NCBI RefSeq assembly: GCF_001425005.1
Contig: NZ_LMDB01000022.1
Coordinates: forward strand, 1,264-65,263
Source of the DNA: Duganella sp. Root336D2
Lineage (GTDB): Bacteria > Pseudomonadota > Gammaproteobacteria > Burkholderiales > Burkholderiaceae_D
Reading direction: 5' to 3'
Length of the DNA: 64,000 nucleotides
Part shown: positions 7,039 through 16,170 of the stretch, in pieces
Numbering within the stretch: position 1 is the stretch's first letter
Layout of the letters: every line of letters begins with the position of its first letter
Program-made: the position numbers and the translations under genes
Notes under the pieces: generated by a model
The model's database searches: none
What the model was told of the DNA's origin: nothing
What the model saw: only the letters and a program-made list of their open reading frames with translations

Positions 7039-8322
7039 ATGACTAACATCACTGCTAACCAAGTCCCTCCACGAGTCCTGCGACGGCAAACCCTGGCGCT
7101 GGTACTGCTGGTGGCGAGCGGCGTCATTAATTACCTGGACCGCGCCACCCTGGCCGTGGCGAACGAGTATATCCGCGCGGACCTCAGCCTCTCACTGGGT
7201 GAAATGGGCCTGCTGCTGTCGGCATTCTCCTGGAGCTACGCCTTGTGCCAGCTTCCGGTCGGTGCACTGGTGGACAAGGTCGGTCCGCGGTGGCTGCTTG
7301 GCATGGGCCTGGTGGTATGGTCGGTGGCACAGGCGGCTGGCGGGCTGGCTTCGACTTTCGGCTTCTTCGTGCTGGCGCGTATTGCACTGGGCATTGGGGA
7401 GGCGCCGCAGTTCCCTTCTGCGGCGCGGGTGGTGAGCAATTGGTTCCCGCTGCGCTCGCGCGGAACGCCGACCGGCATCTACAACTCTGCATCGCCGCTG
7501 GGCGTCGCGCTGGCTCCGCTGCTGCTGCCTCCATTGATTGCTGCGACCAGCTGGCATTGGGCGTTTTACGTCACCGGTGGATTGGGCCTGGTGGCTGCAA
7601 TTGTCTGGGTGAGCGTCTATCGCGATCCGGTTCGCGAGGAACTGAGCGCCGAGGAGCGCGCCTACCTGGAGGAGGGGGAGGCCGTCGAAGCCGCGCCGAA
7701 AACCAGCTTTGCGGCCTGGCGGGCGCTGTTCCGCCATCGTGTGACCTGGGGCATGATGTTCGGCTTCTTCGGCTCCGTCTACCTGAACTGGGTGTACCTG
7801 ACCTGGCTGCCCGGCTACCTGCGCACGGAACGCCATATGGACCTGGCGAATGCGGGCTTTGCGTCGGCAATTCCATTCCTGTGCGGTTTTGCCGGCGCCC
7901 TGATCGCAGGCTGGGCTTCAGACCGCATTGTGCGCTTTGCCAGTACGCCGATTTCCGGACGCCGCAACGCGGTGGTAGTTGCCACGCTGGGCATGGTGGC
8001 GTTCACGATTCCTGCCGCGCTGGTGGAGAGCAATGTCGTGGCGGTGGCGTGCATTTCCATCGTGATCTTCCTTGCCAATGCTTCGTCGGCCTGCGCCTGG
8101 TCGTTGGCCACGGTGGCGGCACCTCGCAGCCGTATCGCTTCGCTTGGCGCGATCCAGAATTTCGGCGGTTTCCTGGGCGGGGCGCTGGCGCCGGTGCTTA
8201 CCGGGTATATCGCTCAAAGCTGGTCCTTTGTGCCGGCGCTGCTGACCGGTGCAGCGATCGCCTTCCTTGGCGCCATGTCCTACCTGTTCCTGGTTGCGCG
8301 TCCAATTCCTGAAGAGGAGTGA
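7039..8322 (+). CDS. MFS transporter, ACS-like
   Basis: This 427-residue protein with about 12 hydrophobic segments belongs to the major facilitator superfamily. After the first helix the sequence INYLDRATLAVA and then SLGEMGLLLSAFSWSYALCQLPVGALVDKVGPRW are typical of the anion:cation symporter group (hexuronate, galactarate, 4-hydroxyphenylacetate and phthalate transporters). The central loop is short and acidic (EELSAEERAYLEEGE). These carriers are proton-driven importers of organic acids in the inner membrane. No catabolic partner gene is adjacent, so the substrate is open. Confidence 0.85.
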   Translation: MTNITANQVPPRVLRRQTLALVLLVASGVINYLDRATLAVANEYIRADLSLSLGEMGLLLSAFSWSYALCQLPVGALVDKVGPRWLLGMGLVVWSVAQAAGGLASTFGFFVLARIALGIGEAPQFPSAARVVSNWFPLRSRGTPTGIYNSASPLGVALAPLLLPPLIAATSWHWAFYVTGGLGLVAAIVWVSVYRDPVREELSAEERAYLEEGEAVEAAPKTSFAAWRALFRHRVTWGMMFGFFGSVYLNWVYLTWLPGYLRTERHMDLANAGFASAIPFLCGFAGALIAGWASDRIVRFASTPISGRRNAVVVATLGMVAFTIPAALVESNVVAVACISIVIFLANASSACAWSLATVAAPRSRIASLGAIQNFGGFLGGALAPVLTGYIAQSWSFVPALLTGAAIAFLGAMSYLFLVARPIPEEE

Positions 8323-8342
8323 AATGATTGACTGGTGCCTCG

Positions 8343-8642
8343 ATGCCGCAAACTACCTCCGCTAAAGCGCGCAAGGCCGCGTTCGCGCTGGTTGGCGCAA
8401 TGGTTGGAATGGCAGCGGTGTCGTGCTGGATCGGTGGCGTCATCGGCTGGGAGCAAAGCGGGCAATGGCCGGCGTGGCTGGCGGTGCCGCTTGGTGTCGG
8501 CATGGGGCCGATGTATCTCATTGGCGACTTGATGACTCTCTCAGACGGCAGCCTGCAGGATATGATCGCCTTGCCGCAAGCGCTGGTGGGTGGCGCCGTC
8601 GGCGGCGCGCTGGGCTGGCTGGTTGCCAGTGTGAGGAAATAG
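8343..8642 (+). CDS. Small membrane protein
   Basis: This protein has about 99 residues and two to three hydrophobic segments (AAFALVGAMVGMAAVSCWIGGVIG; WLAVPLGVGMGPMYLIGDLM; ALVGGAVGGALGWLVASV), with GxxxG motifs suited to helix packing. The ATG at 8343 is preferred to a TTG at 8328. It starts 20 bases after the MFS gene, so the two may be co-transcribed. Function is unknown. Confidence 0.6.
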   Translation: MPQTTSAKARKAAFALVGAMVGMAAVSCWIGGVIGWEQSGQWPAWLAVPLGVGMGPMYLIGDLMTLSDGSLQDMIALPQALVGGAVGGALGWLVASVRK

Positions 8643-8738
8643 GCCAGCCCGAGGCGACTTTTCGAGAGAATTCAAGGCTCCGCGGAAGCGTACAATCTTG
8701 CACCCAACTTTCGCGAATGCGGCAGCGCTGCAAGCTCC

Positions 8739-9293
8739 ATGAAGACCCAATTTTTTACCGCTGCCAGCCTTGATGGCTTTATCGCCACCGAAGACGATTC
8801 GCTGGAATGGCTATTCCCGCTGGGCGATGTCAACGACAGCAGCTATCCTGAATTCATCGCTCGCGTTGGCGCCATCGCCATGGGCTCGTCCACCTACGAG
8901 TGGATGCTGCGCAATGCCGATACGGTGGCGGCGGAAGTGGGGGCGCCCTGGCCCTACACCCAGCCGACGTGGATCTTCTCGTCGCGCTCCCTGCCGTCGA
9001 TTCCCGGTGCGGATGTGCGCTTTGTGAAAGGCGATGTGCGTCCGGTGCACGCTGCGATGCGCGAGGCGGCGGGCGATAAGAACATCTGGATCGTGGGCGG
9101 CGGGGACTTGGCGGGCCAGTTCCATGACGCGGGACTGCTGGACGAGTTGATCGTCCAGGTCGGCTCGGTCACGCTGGGGCGCGGCAAACCGCTGTTTCCG
9201 CGGCGCCTGACCAATCCGCCGCTGCTGCTGCAATCGGCGCGCCAGATCGGAACCGGCATGGCCGAACTGCGCTATCTGGTTCCGGGGCGGTGA
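8739..9293 (+). CDS. Dihydrofolate reductase family / RibD C-terminal domain protein
   Basis: The 184-residue protein begins MKTQFFTAASLDGFIATEDDSLEWL, the signature of the stand-alone RibD C-terminal family, with SLDGFIA lining the NADPH site. AMGSSTYEWML and NIWIVGGGDLAGQFHDAGLLDELIVQV follow as the Rossmann-like core. Family members are NADPH-dependent reductases of dihydrofolate-reductase fold; most have no known substrate. It lies 4 bases upstream of an acetyltransferase gene and is probably co-transcribed with it. Confidence 0.85.
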   Translation: MKTQFFTAASLDGFIATEDDSLEWLFPLGDVNDSSYPEFIARVGAIAMGSSTYEWMLRNADTVAAEVGAPWPYTQPTWIFSSRSLPSIPGADVRFVKGDVRPVHAAMREAAGDKNIWIVGGGDLAGQFHDAGLLDELIVQVGSVTLGRGKPLFPRRLTNPPLLLQSARQIGTGMAELRYLVPGR

Positions 9294-9297
9294 CCGA

Positions 9298-9780
9298 ATG
9301 CTGATCCGTCCTTATCAAGCCTCCGACTGGCGGCGCATATGCGTGGTGCACGACGCCGCGCGCAAATTCGAACTGGCAGCCAGTGGCCTGGCAGACGCTT
9401 TCTTCACGCTGGAAGAAACCGGCGAGGCAGAAGGCCTGTTCGAGGCGACGCTGCTGGTGGCTGAAATCGACAGTGAAGTCGTCGGCTTCGCTGGCTTCAC
9501 GGAAGACGAGGTGACCTGGCTGTACGTCGATCCGGCCCGCTATCGGCAGGGAATCGGCCGCGCGCTGGTTGAAGCGGTGTTGCGCGGGTCGGGCAAGCCG
9601 CTGTCGCTGGACGTATTGGCCGGAAATGCGGCTGCCTTGGCCTTATATCAAAGTGCCGGCTTCAAGATCGTTGAAACGATCAGCGGCAAGCTGGCAGGTA
9701 ACGAGCGGTTTGCCGCGACTGCGCATGTACTACATAACTCTAACTCACTACTGGGGAAATCAATTGCTGGACAGGACTAA
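9298..9780 (+). CDS. GNAT family N-acetyltransferase
   Basis: This 160-residue protein has the GNAT fold: MLIRPYQASDWRRICVVHDAA at the N-terminus, the acetyl-CoA pyrophosphate loop as VDPARYRQGIGRALVEAVL near residues 80-98 (R/QxxGxG/A form), and LDVLAGNAAALALYQSAGF as the C-terminal motif B. It transfers an acetyl group from acetyl-CoA to an unknown amine. Its 3' end overlaps the next gene by 17 bases, implying one transcript. Confidence 0.85.
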   Translation: MLIRPYQASDWRRICVVHDAARKFELAASGLADAFFTLEETGEAEGLFEATLLVAEIDSEVVGFAGFTEDEVTWLYVDPARYRQGIGRALVEAVLRGSGKPLSLDVLAGNAAALALYQSAGFKIVETISGKLAGNERFAATAHVLHNSNSLLGKSIAGQD

Positions 9781-10339
9781 CTACTTCATCAAAGAACACG
9801 CCGGCGTATTCAAAATGTCGGACACTTACGACATCATCGACCCGGAGACCCGGCAGAACCTGGGCGTGGCCCAGGAAAAACTGAGCTTCCTGGTCCACGC
9901 GCTGCGCCTCGTCATCGACAAGCGCATGCTGCCGACCAAGGTGGAAATTTCGGAACAGGTGAACGGCCCGGCGCTGCTGACCATCAAGCGTGGCATGACT
10001 TTCCTGCGTTCGCGTATCGAGATCGTGGACCGCTCGGGCCAGGCCATCGGCTATTTCAAATCCAAGCTGTTCAGCCTGGGCGGCGGTTTTTTTGTGTACG
10101 ACATGCGCGACCAGCTGATCGCTGAAGTGAAGGGCGACTGGAAGGGCTGGAACTTCAAGTTCCTGGATGCCAAGGGTAATGAGAAGGGCACCGTCAGCAA
10201 GAAGTGGGCAGGCATCGGCAAGGAGCTGTTCACCACTGCCGACAACTACATGATCTCGATCGCCGACGACTTCAAGGCCAACGCCGGCTTGCTTCTCGCT
10301 GCCGGCCTGGCAATCGATATCGTCTTCAAAGAGCGCTAA
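9764..10339 (+). CDS. LURP-one-related / scramblase-like family protein
   Basis: The protein has 191 residues in one beta-rich domain. LTIKRGMTFLRSRIEIVDRSGQAIG, IGYFKSKLFSLGGGFFVYDMR and VKGDWKGWNFKFLDAKGNEKGTVSKKW are the repeated strands of the LURP-one/tubby-like barrel shared with phospholipid scramblases. Bacterial members are of unknown role, perhaps membrane-lipid related. The start is a TTG at 9764, supported by GGGGA at 9753-9757; the next ATG would cut off conserved sequence. It overlaps the acetyltransferase gene, so translational coupling is likely. Confidence 0.75.
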   Translation: MLDRTNYFIKEHAGVFKMSDTYDIIDPETRQNLGVAQEKLSFLVHALRLVIDKRMLPTKVEISEQVNGPALLTIKRGMTFLRSRIEIVDRSGQAIGYFKSKLFSLGGGFFVYDMRDQLIAEVKGDWKGWNFKFLDAKGNEKGTVSKKWAGIGKELFTTADNYMISIADDFKANAGLLLAAGLAIDIVFKER

Positions 10340-10409
10340 TATGGCGGGCGCCGGGCATGGTGCTAGAATTTATGAAAAGGATAATACCGACCTCCGAAGG
10401 AGACTTGTC

Positions 10410-10712
10410 ATGAAGACCATGAATTTGTTTGCTGCCGTCCTGGGCCTGTGCCTGGCTGCCGCTACGCCGGCCGGCTGGGGCCAGCAAACCACCCCGGGAC
10501 AGGACAAGCCGGAAGCCCGGCAGCAAGCCAAAGCGACCGTGAAAGGTGAATCTTCCTCTGCGGCGCGCAAGGCCACCGGCCTGCAGGAGCCCAAAAAGGA
10601 GGGCCAGGCGGGCAGCCAGCCCGACCGCCGCGAGCGGGCGATGCAAGTCTCCGGCAGCCTGCAGAAGAAAACCAACGAAACGGCAAGCGCGGCCGCTTCC
10701 AACGTGAAGTGA
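10410..10712 (+). CDS. Small secreted hydrophilic protein
   Basis: The protein has 100 residues, with a signal peptide of about 24 (MKTMNLFAAVLGLCLAAATPAG) followed by a low-complexity Lys/Gln/Ala/Ser/Glu-rich tail that is probably disordered in the periplasm. AAGGAG lies at 10397-10402, 7 bases before the ATG. Function is unknown. Confidence 0.55.
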   Translation: MKTMNLFAAVLGLCLAAATPAGWGQQTTPGQDKPEARQQAKATVKGESSSAARKATGLQEPKKEGQAGSQPDRRERAMQVSGSLQKKTNETASAAASNVK

Positions 10713-10768
10713 GCCCCAGGCTGCCCGGCCTTGTTAAAATCATGCCCTGAACCTCTTTTCGAGCTGGC

Positions 10769-11824
10769 ATGAGTATCCAAACCGACAATTTCACCGAGCA
10801 GCGCATCATCGATGCGGCGCCAACCTCCCCCAACGAGGAGGCAATCGAGCGCGCGCTGCGTCCCAAGCACCTCGATGAATACGTCGGGCAGTCCAAGATC
10901 CGCGACCAGCTCGAAATTTTCATTTCGGCCGCCCGCAAGCGCAGCGAGGCGCTTGACCATACCCTGCTTTTCGGTCCTCCTGGCCTGGGCAAGACCACGC
11001 TGGCCAATATCATTGCGCGCGAGATGGGCGTCAACCTGCGCCAGACTTCCGGGCCGGTGCTGGAGCGCCCTGGCGACCTGGCCGCCATCCTGACCAACCT
11101 GGAAGCCAACGACGTCCTGTTCATCGACGAGATCCACCGCCTGTCACCGGTGGTCGAAGAAATCCTGTATCCGGCGCTGGAGGACTACCAGATCGACATC
11201 ATGATCGGCGAGGGTCCGGCGGCGCGCAGCGTCAAACTGGACCTGCAGCCTTTCACGCTGGTCGGCGCCACCACCCGCGCCGGCATGCTCACCAACCCGC
11301 TGCGCGACCGTTTCGGCATCGTGGCGCGGCTGGAGTTCTATACCACCGATGAACTGGCGAAAATCGTCGCCCGCAGCGCCGCGCTGCTGAAGGCGAATAT
11401 CGACGAAAGCGGCGCGGTGGAAATTGCACGGCGCGCGCGCGGTACGCCGCGTATTGCCAACCGCCTGCTGCGCCGCGTGCGCGACTATGCGGAAGTGAAG
11501 GGCAACGGCGACATCACGCGCGAAGTGGCCGACGCTGCGCTGCGCATGCTGGACGTCGACCATGCGGGCTTTGACGTCATGGACCGCAAGCTGCTGGAAG
11601 CGGTGCTGTACAAATTCGGCGGTGGCCCGGTCGGCATCGGCAACCTGGCGGCCGCCATCGGCGAGGCCGCGGATACTATCGAGGACGTTTTGGAACCATA
11701 CCTGATCCAGCAAGGCTTCCTGCAACGCACGCCGCGCGGCCGCGTCGCTACGGCGCAGGCCTACCAGCATTTCGGCGTGACCCCGCCGCGCAGCAATGCC
11801 AGCGGAGACCTTTGGGATGCGTAA
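10769..11824 (+). CDS. ruvB: Holliday junction branch migration helicase RuvB
   Basis: RuvB (351 residues) forms hexameric rings that pump DNA through the RuvA-bound Holliday junction during recombinational repair. All key motifs are visible: [11 protein letters not shown] near residue 30, Walker [12 protein letters not shown] near 70, Walker [12 protein letters not shown] near 115, the sensor segment [18 protein letters not shown] near 165, and a C-terminal winged helix ([12 protein letters not shown]). ruvA and ruvC are not in this window. The following gene starts inside its last codons. Confidence 0.97.
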   Translation: MSIQTDNFTEQRIIDAAPTSPNEEAIERALRPKHLDEYVGQSKIRDQLEIFISAARKRSEALDHTLLFGPPGLGKTTLANIIAREMGVNLRQTSGPVLERPGDLAAILTNLEANDVLFIDEIHRLSPVVEEILYPALEDYQIDIMIGEGPAARSVKLDLQPFTLVGATTRAGMLTNPLRDRFGIVARLEFYTTDELAKIVARSAALLKANIDESGAVEIARRARGTPRIANRLLRRVRDYAEVKGNGDITREVADAALRMLDVDHAGFDVMDRKLLEAVLYKFGGGPVGIGNLAAAIGEAADTIEDVLEPYLIQQGFLQRTPRGRVATAQAYQHFGVTPPRSNASGDLWDA

Positions 11825-12581
11825 GCTGGCAGCGCTGGGCGCGGCGGCGCTGGCCGCGCAAATCGCATCGGCAGCGGTGCCGGTGCAGGGCTATTCGATC
11901 AAGGCGACGTACCCGCACGATCCGCAAGCCTTTACCCAGGGCCTGTTCTTCAAGGACGGCTTCCTGTGGGAGAGCACCGGCCAGTACGGTGCTTCGTCGG
12001 TGCGCAAGGTGGAACTGGCCACCGGCAAGGTGTTGCAAAAGCGCGACCTGCCGGAGAAGGTATTCGGCGAAGGCATTGCGCCGCATGGCGACAGCATCGT
12101 CGGCATCACCTGGATGAACCAGGCCGGCTATGTGATGGACCAGGGCAGCCTGTCCATCAAGGGCACTTTCAATTACCTGGGAGAGGGCTGGGGCCTGGCC
12201 AGCGACGGCGAGCGCCTGTACATGAGCGACGGCACGCCGGAAATCCGCGTGCTCGACCCGAAAACCTTCAGCGAGCAGCGCCGCATCAAGGTGACCGCCG
12301 ATGGCCAGCCGCTGGCGCAGATCAATGAGCTGGAGTGGGTCGAAGGGCAGCTCTATGCCAATGTCTGGCAGACCGACCGCATTGCCCGCATCGATCCGTC
12401 CAGCGGCCGTGTGCTGGGCTGGATCGACCTGTCCGGACTGGCGGCTACCGCCAAGGCGGGCGGCGATGCCGACAATGTCCTGAACGGCATCGCCTACGAC
12501 GCCAAGACACACCGCCTGTTCGTCACCGGCAAGCGCTGGCCCAAACTGTTCGAGATCGTGCTGCGACCCCAAAAGAAATAG
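11817..12581 (+). CDS. Glutaminyl-peptide cyclotransferase (plant/bacterial type)
   Basis: This 254-residue exported protein belongs to the five-bladed beta-propeller glutamine cyclotransferases, which convert N-terminal glutamine to pyroglutamate. After a signal peptide ([19 protein letters not shown]) come [80 protein letters not shown] and [20 protein letters not shown], all hallmark blades of the family. The ATG at 11817 overlaps the end of ruvB by 8 bases and has GGAG upstream; 11796 is an alternative start that would lose the signal peptide. Confidence 0.9.
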   Translation: MRKLAALGAAALAAQIASAAVPVQGYSIKATYPHDPQAFTQGLFFKDGFLWESTGQYGASSVRKVELATGKVLQKRDLPEKVFGEGIAPHGDSIVGITWMNQAGYVMDQGSLSIKGTFNYLGEGWGLASDGERLYMSDGTPEIRVLDPKTFSEQRRIKVTADGQPLAQINELEWVEGQLYANVWQTDRIARIDPSSGRVLGWIDLSGLAATAKAGGDADNVLNGIAYDAKTHRLFVTGKRWPKLFEIVLRPQKK

Positions 12582-12655
12582 TAATTGTCGGTAGGCTTGC
12601 TTCATGAAGTTTTCCGCGCAAGAATAGGTGAAACCCAGCCTTGCGGAGGCCCGCC

Positions 12656-15600
12656 GTGCTTGCACGTTCCAGCAGCTTGTTCTGGAAGCTGTTCCTGCCA
12701 ATCGCCTTGCTGCTGGCCGGGTGCGGGCTGGTCATTTCGGCATTATTGCCAATCCTGATCAGCGAGAACGCGGAGCGCGATGCCGTGGATGCGGCGCAGG
12801 CCACGGTGCGGCAATTCCTCCTGCTGCGCAAGTACTACACCGAGAACGTGGCGGCGCGCGTGCTGGCGCGGACCGATATGCAGGTGGATCCGGACTATCG
12901 CAGCAAGGAAAATGCGATCCCGCTGCCGGCTACCATGATCCACGACCTGAGCGACTTGATGCAGGGCGGCGGCACCTCGGTCAAGCTTTACAGTCCTTTT
13001 CCCTTCCCGCAGCGGCGCGGGCGCACCAGCGACCAGTTCGCGCAGGACGCCTGGAACTACCTGCAGAAAAACCCCGAGGGCGTGTTCTCCCGCACCGAGA
13101 CCGTGCACGGCCGCAGCACGGTGCGCGTGGCGCTGGCCGACCGCATGAGCGCCCAGGCCTGCGTGTCCTGCCACAACAGCCATCCGCAAAGCCCGAAGAC
13201 CGACTGGAAGCTGGGCGACGTGCGCGGCGTGCTGGAGGTCGATTCCACGCGCGAGGCGGCAAGCGCCACGCGCATCGTGAGCTGGGTGCTGATCGCGTTC
13301 GGCGCCGTGCTGCTGCTGGTGGCCGTAGCGCTGCGGGTGTTCTACCAGCGCAATGTGGCGCAGCCGCTGCACCGGGCGCTGGATTCGGCGCGCGCCCTGG
13401 CCGATTCAAGGGCCGGCCATGTGGCGGCGGTGCAGGCCGTGGCGAGCGGCAACCTCGGTCCTGATTTCACGCCGTCGCCGCTGCCGCAGCTGGACCTGGC
13501 CGGCGTGGCGCACGATGAGGCGGGCGACCTGCTGTTGTCGGTGGCGGGACTGGCCGAGTCGCAGCGCAGCTTCGACCAGGCCTTTGCCCGGATGACCGAG
13601 GCACTGCGCGCCAGCAAGCTGGCCGACCGCGAGCGCGACTGGCTCAAGTCCAGCCAGAACGAACTCAATACCGTGATGCGCGGCGAGCAGGAACTGGCCG
13701 CGCTCGGGCAACGCATATTGGACTTTTTCGCGCAGCGCCTGCAGGCGCGCGTGGGTGCGCTGTACGTGGATGAAGCTTTGGGTGCGGGCATGTGCCTGCT
13801 GGCGGGTTATGGGCTGGCGCAGGAGCGGCAGCTGGCGCGCGTAGCGCCGGGCGAAGGACTGGCCGGGCAGGCGATCCGCGACGGCCAGCGCATGCTGGTC
13901 AGCGAGGCGCCGCCGGGCTACCTGGCAATCGGATCCGCCCTGGGCAGTGCGCAGCCGTCCTGCGTGCTGGTGCTGCCGCTGCAGCACGGGCGCAATATGG
14001 TGGGGGTGATGGAGCTGGGTGCCTTCCGCCGTTTCAGCGACAACGAGCTGGCGTTTGTCGACCTCTGCGCAGAAGCGGTTGCGATCGGGCTGGAGGTGAA
14101 CATCACCCGCCATCGCACCAGTTCCCTGCTGGCGGAGACGGCGCAGCAGGCGGAGGAGCTGCGGGTGCAGCAGGAGGAGCTCCAGCAGAGCAATGCGGAG
14201 CTGGAGGAGCGTGCCGACCTGCTGGAACGGCAACGCGAAGAGATCCAGCGCGTCAGCGCCTACAAGAGCGAGTTCATGGCCAATATGTCGCATGAGCTGC
14301 GCACGCCGCTGAATTCCATGCTGATCCTGTCGGCCCTGCTGAAAGAAAACAAGGCGCACAACCTGAATCAACGGCAGCTCGAATATGCCGGCACCATCCA
14401 CAATGCCGGGCGCGACCTGCTGAACCTGATCAACGATATCCTGGACCTGGCCAAGATGGAAGCGGGCAAGGTGGAGCTGAATATCGCCCCGGTGGAGCTG
14501 GCTGGCTTGTGCGAGGACCTGCAGGCGCAGTTCCAGCCGCAGGCCGAGCAGAAAGGGCTGGCATTGCTGATGGAACGTCTGCCCGGTACACCGGCGGCAG
14601 CGCTGATGGATGGACATCGTGTGCAGCAGGTGCTGCGCAACCTGTTGGCCAATGCGCTCAAATTCACGCACCAGGGCAGCGTGGCGCTGCGCGTGTCGGT
14701 AACGGGCGAGCAGTTGTCGTTTGCGGTCAGCGATACCGGGATCGGCGTGCCGGCGGACAAGCAGGTGACGATCTTCGAAGCATTCCGCCAGGCCGACGGA
14801 AGCATCAGCCGGCATTACGGCGGCACCGGCCTGGGCCTGTCGATTTCACTTCAGCTGGCGCGCACCATGGGCGGTGCGCTGCACCTGCACAGCGTGGAAG
14901 GGGAGGGCAGTACATTCACCTTCATGCTGCCATTGCTCCCTGGCGACGGGGCGCAGGATCCGGTGCGGCCGGCCGCTGCCGCTGCCAGTGCCGTCCCGGC
15001 GCCGGGCGATGACGGGCGCCGCATCCTGATTGTGGAAGACGATCCTTTCTTCGCCAGCCTGCTGGCAGACTTCGTGCGCGGCCGCGGCTATACGCCGCTG
15101 GTCGCAGCGGATGGCGAGCAGGGGCTGCAACTGGCGCGGCAGGAGTCGCCGCATGCCGTGCTGCTGGACGTGATGATGGCGCGCATGGACGGCTGGGAAG
15201 TGATGCGCGAGCTGCGCGCCGACCCCCGTACCGGCCACCTGCCGGTGCACTTCATCACCTGCCTTGACGAAATCCAGCGCGCGCGCGATTTGGGGGCGCT
15301 GGGTCTGGTGACCAAGCCGGTCAGCCCCGGGCAGCTGGCGCAGGTGTTCGATACGATCGAGCAGGCCTGGGCCGGTGCGCTGAAACGCGTGCTGGTTGTG
15401 GAAGACGACGAGAGCCAGCTAAGCAGCCTGGCCGCGCTGCTTGAGGGGCGCGAGGTGGAAGTGGTGCGCAGCAAGTCGGGCCGGGCCGCGCTCGAACTGC
15501 TGGTGCATGGCCACTTCGACTGCATGGTGCTGGACCTCGGCTTGCAGGACATGTCCGGCTACCAAGTGCTGGAGGAAATCCAGGCCACGCCCGGCCTGCG

Positions 15601-16162
15601 CCGCCTGCCCGTGGTCATCCACTCCGGCCAGGACCTGACGCGCGAGCAGCTGCGCATGCTGAATCATTACGCGCGCAGTGTGATCATCAAGGGCGCGCAC
15701 AGCCCGCAGCGTCTGTTCAGCGAGGTGCAGCTGTTCCTGCATAGCGTGGAGCAAGGCGGCCAGGGTACGCAGCAGGAGGCTTTCGCGCTTGCAGGCAGCA
15801 AGGTGCTGGTGGTGGATGACGATATGCGCAACCTTTTTTCGCTGGCCAGCCTGCTCGGCGACCGCGGGGTAGAAGTGCTTGAAGCGGAAAACGGCATCGA
15901 GGCGCTGGCCAGGCTGGCGGCGCAACCCAGGGTGGATGCGGTGCTGATGGATATAATGATGCCGCAGATGGATGGTTATGAAGCGATGCGCCGCATCCGC
16001 GCTGACGCCCGCTACAAGGACTTGCCCATCATCGCGATGACCGCCAAGGCCATGCCGGGCGACCATCAGCGTTGCCTGGAGGCGGGAGCCAGTGATTACC
16101 TCGCCAAGCCGATCGATACCGCGCAGCTCTTATCGCTGTTGCGGGTCTGGATTAGACGCTAG
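12656..16162 (+). CDS. Hybrid sensor kinase with heme-c-type sensor, GAF and three receiver domains
   Basis: This kinase has about 1168 residues. After an N-terminal membrane segment comes a periplasmic region of the DUF3365 (Tll0287-like) type containing CVSCH (bases 13160-13174), a CxxCH heme c attachment motif. A second membrane segment (VLIAFGAVLLLVAVALRVF), a HAMP-like linker, a GAF-like domain (about 350-490) and a coiled coil follow. Then come HisKA (NMSHELRTPLNSM), HATPase (DTGIGVPADK; GGTGLGLSI), and three receivers beginning ILIVEDDPFF, VLVVEDDESQ and VLVVDDDMRN with aspartates in LLDVMM, VLDLGL and LMDIMM. The GTG at 12656 has GGAGG 6 bases upstream. It probably senses redox state or a gas. 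Confidence 0.85.
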   Translation: MLARSSSLFWKLFLPIALLLAGCGLVISALLPILISENAERDAVDAAQATVRQFLLLRKYYTENVAARVLARTDMQVDPDYRSKENAIPLPATMIHDLSDLMQGGGTSVKLYSPFPFPQRRGRTSDQFAQDAWNYLQKNPEGVFSRTETVHGRSTVRVALADRMSAQACVSCHNSHPQSPKTDWKLGDVRGVLEVDSTREAASATRIVSWVLIAFGAVLLLVAVALRVFYQRNVAQPLHRALDSARALADSRAGHVAAVQAVASGNLGPDFTPSPLPQLDLAGVAHDEAGDLLLSVAGLAESQRSFDQAFARMTEALRASKLADRERDWLKSSQNELNTVMRGEQELAALGQRILDFFAQRLQARVGALYVDEALGAGMCLLAGYGLAQERQLARVAPGEGLAGQAIRDGQRMLVSEAPPGYLAIGSALGSAQPSCVLVLPLQHGRNMVGVMELGAFRRFSDNELAFVDLCAEAVAIGLEVNITRHRTSSLLAETAQQAEELRVQQEELQQSNAELEERADLLERQREEIQRVSAYKSEFMANMSHELRTPLNSMLILSALLKENKAHNLNQRQLEYAGTIHNAGRDLLNLINDILDLAKMEAGKVELNIAPVELAGLCEDLQAQFQPQAEQKGLALLMERLPGTPAAALMDGHRVQQVLRNLLANALKFTHQGSVALRVSVTGEQLSFAVSDTGIGVPADKQVTIFEAFRQADGSISRHYGGTGLGLSISLQLARTMGGALHLHSVEGEGSTFTFMLPLLPGDGAQDPVRPAAAAASAVPAPGDDGRRILIVEDDPFFASLLADFVRGRGYTPLVAADGEQGLQLARQESPHAVLLDVMMARMDGWEVMRELRADPRTGHLPVHFITCLDEIQRARDLGALGLVTKPVSPGQLAQVFDTIEQAWAGALKRVLVVEDDESQLSSLAALLEGREVEVVRSKSGRAALELLVHGHFDCMVLDLGLQDMSGYQVLEEIQATPGLRRLPVVIHSGQDLTREQLRMLNHYARSVIIKGAHSPQRLFSEVQLFLHSVEQGGQGTQQEAFALAGSKVLVVDDDMRNLFSLASLLGDRGVEVLEAENGIEALARLAAQPRVDAVLMDIMMPQMDGYEAMRRIRADARYKDLPIIAMTAKAMPGDHQRCLEAGASDYLAKPIDTAQLLSLLRVWIRR

Positions 16163-16170
16163 GGGAGCGC

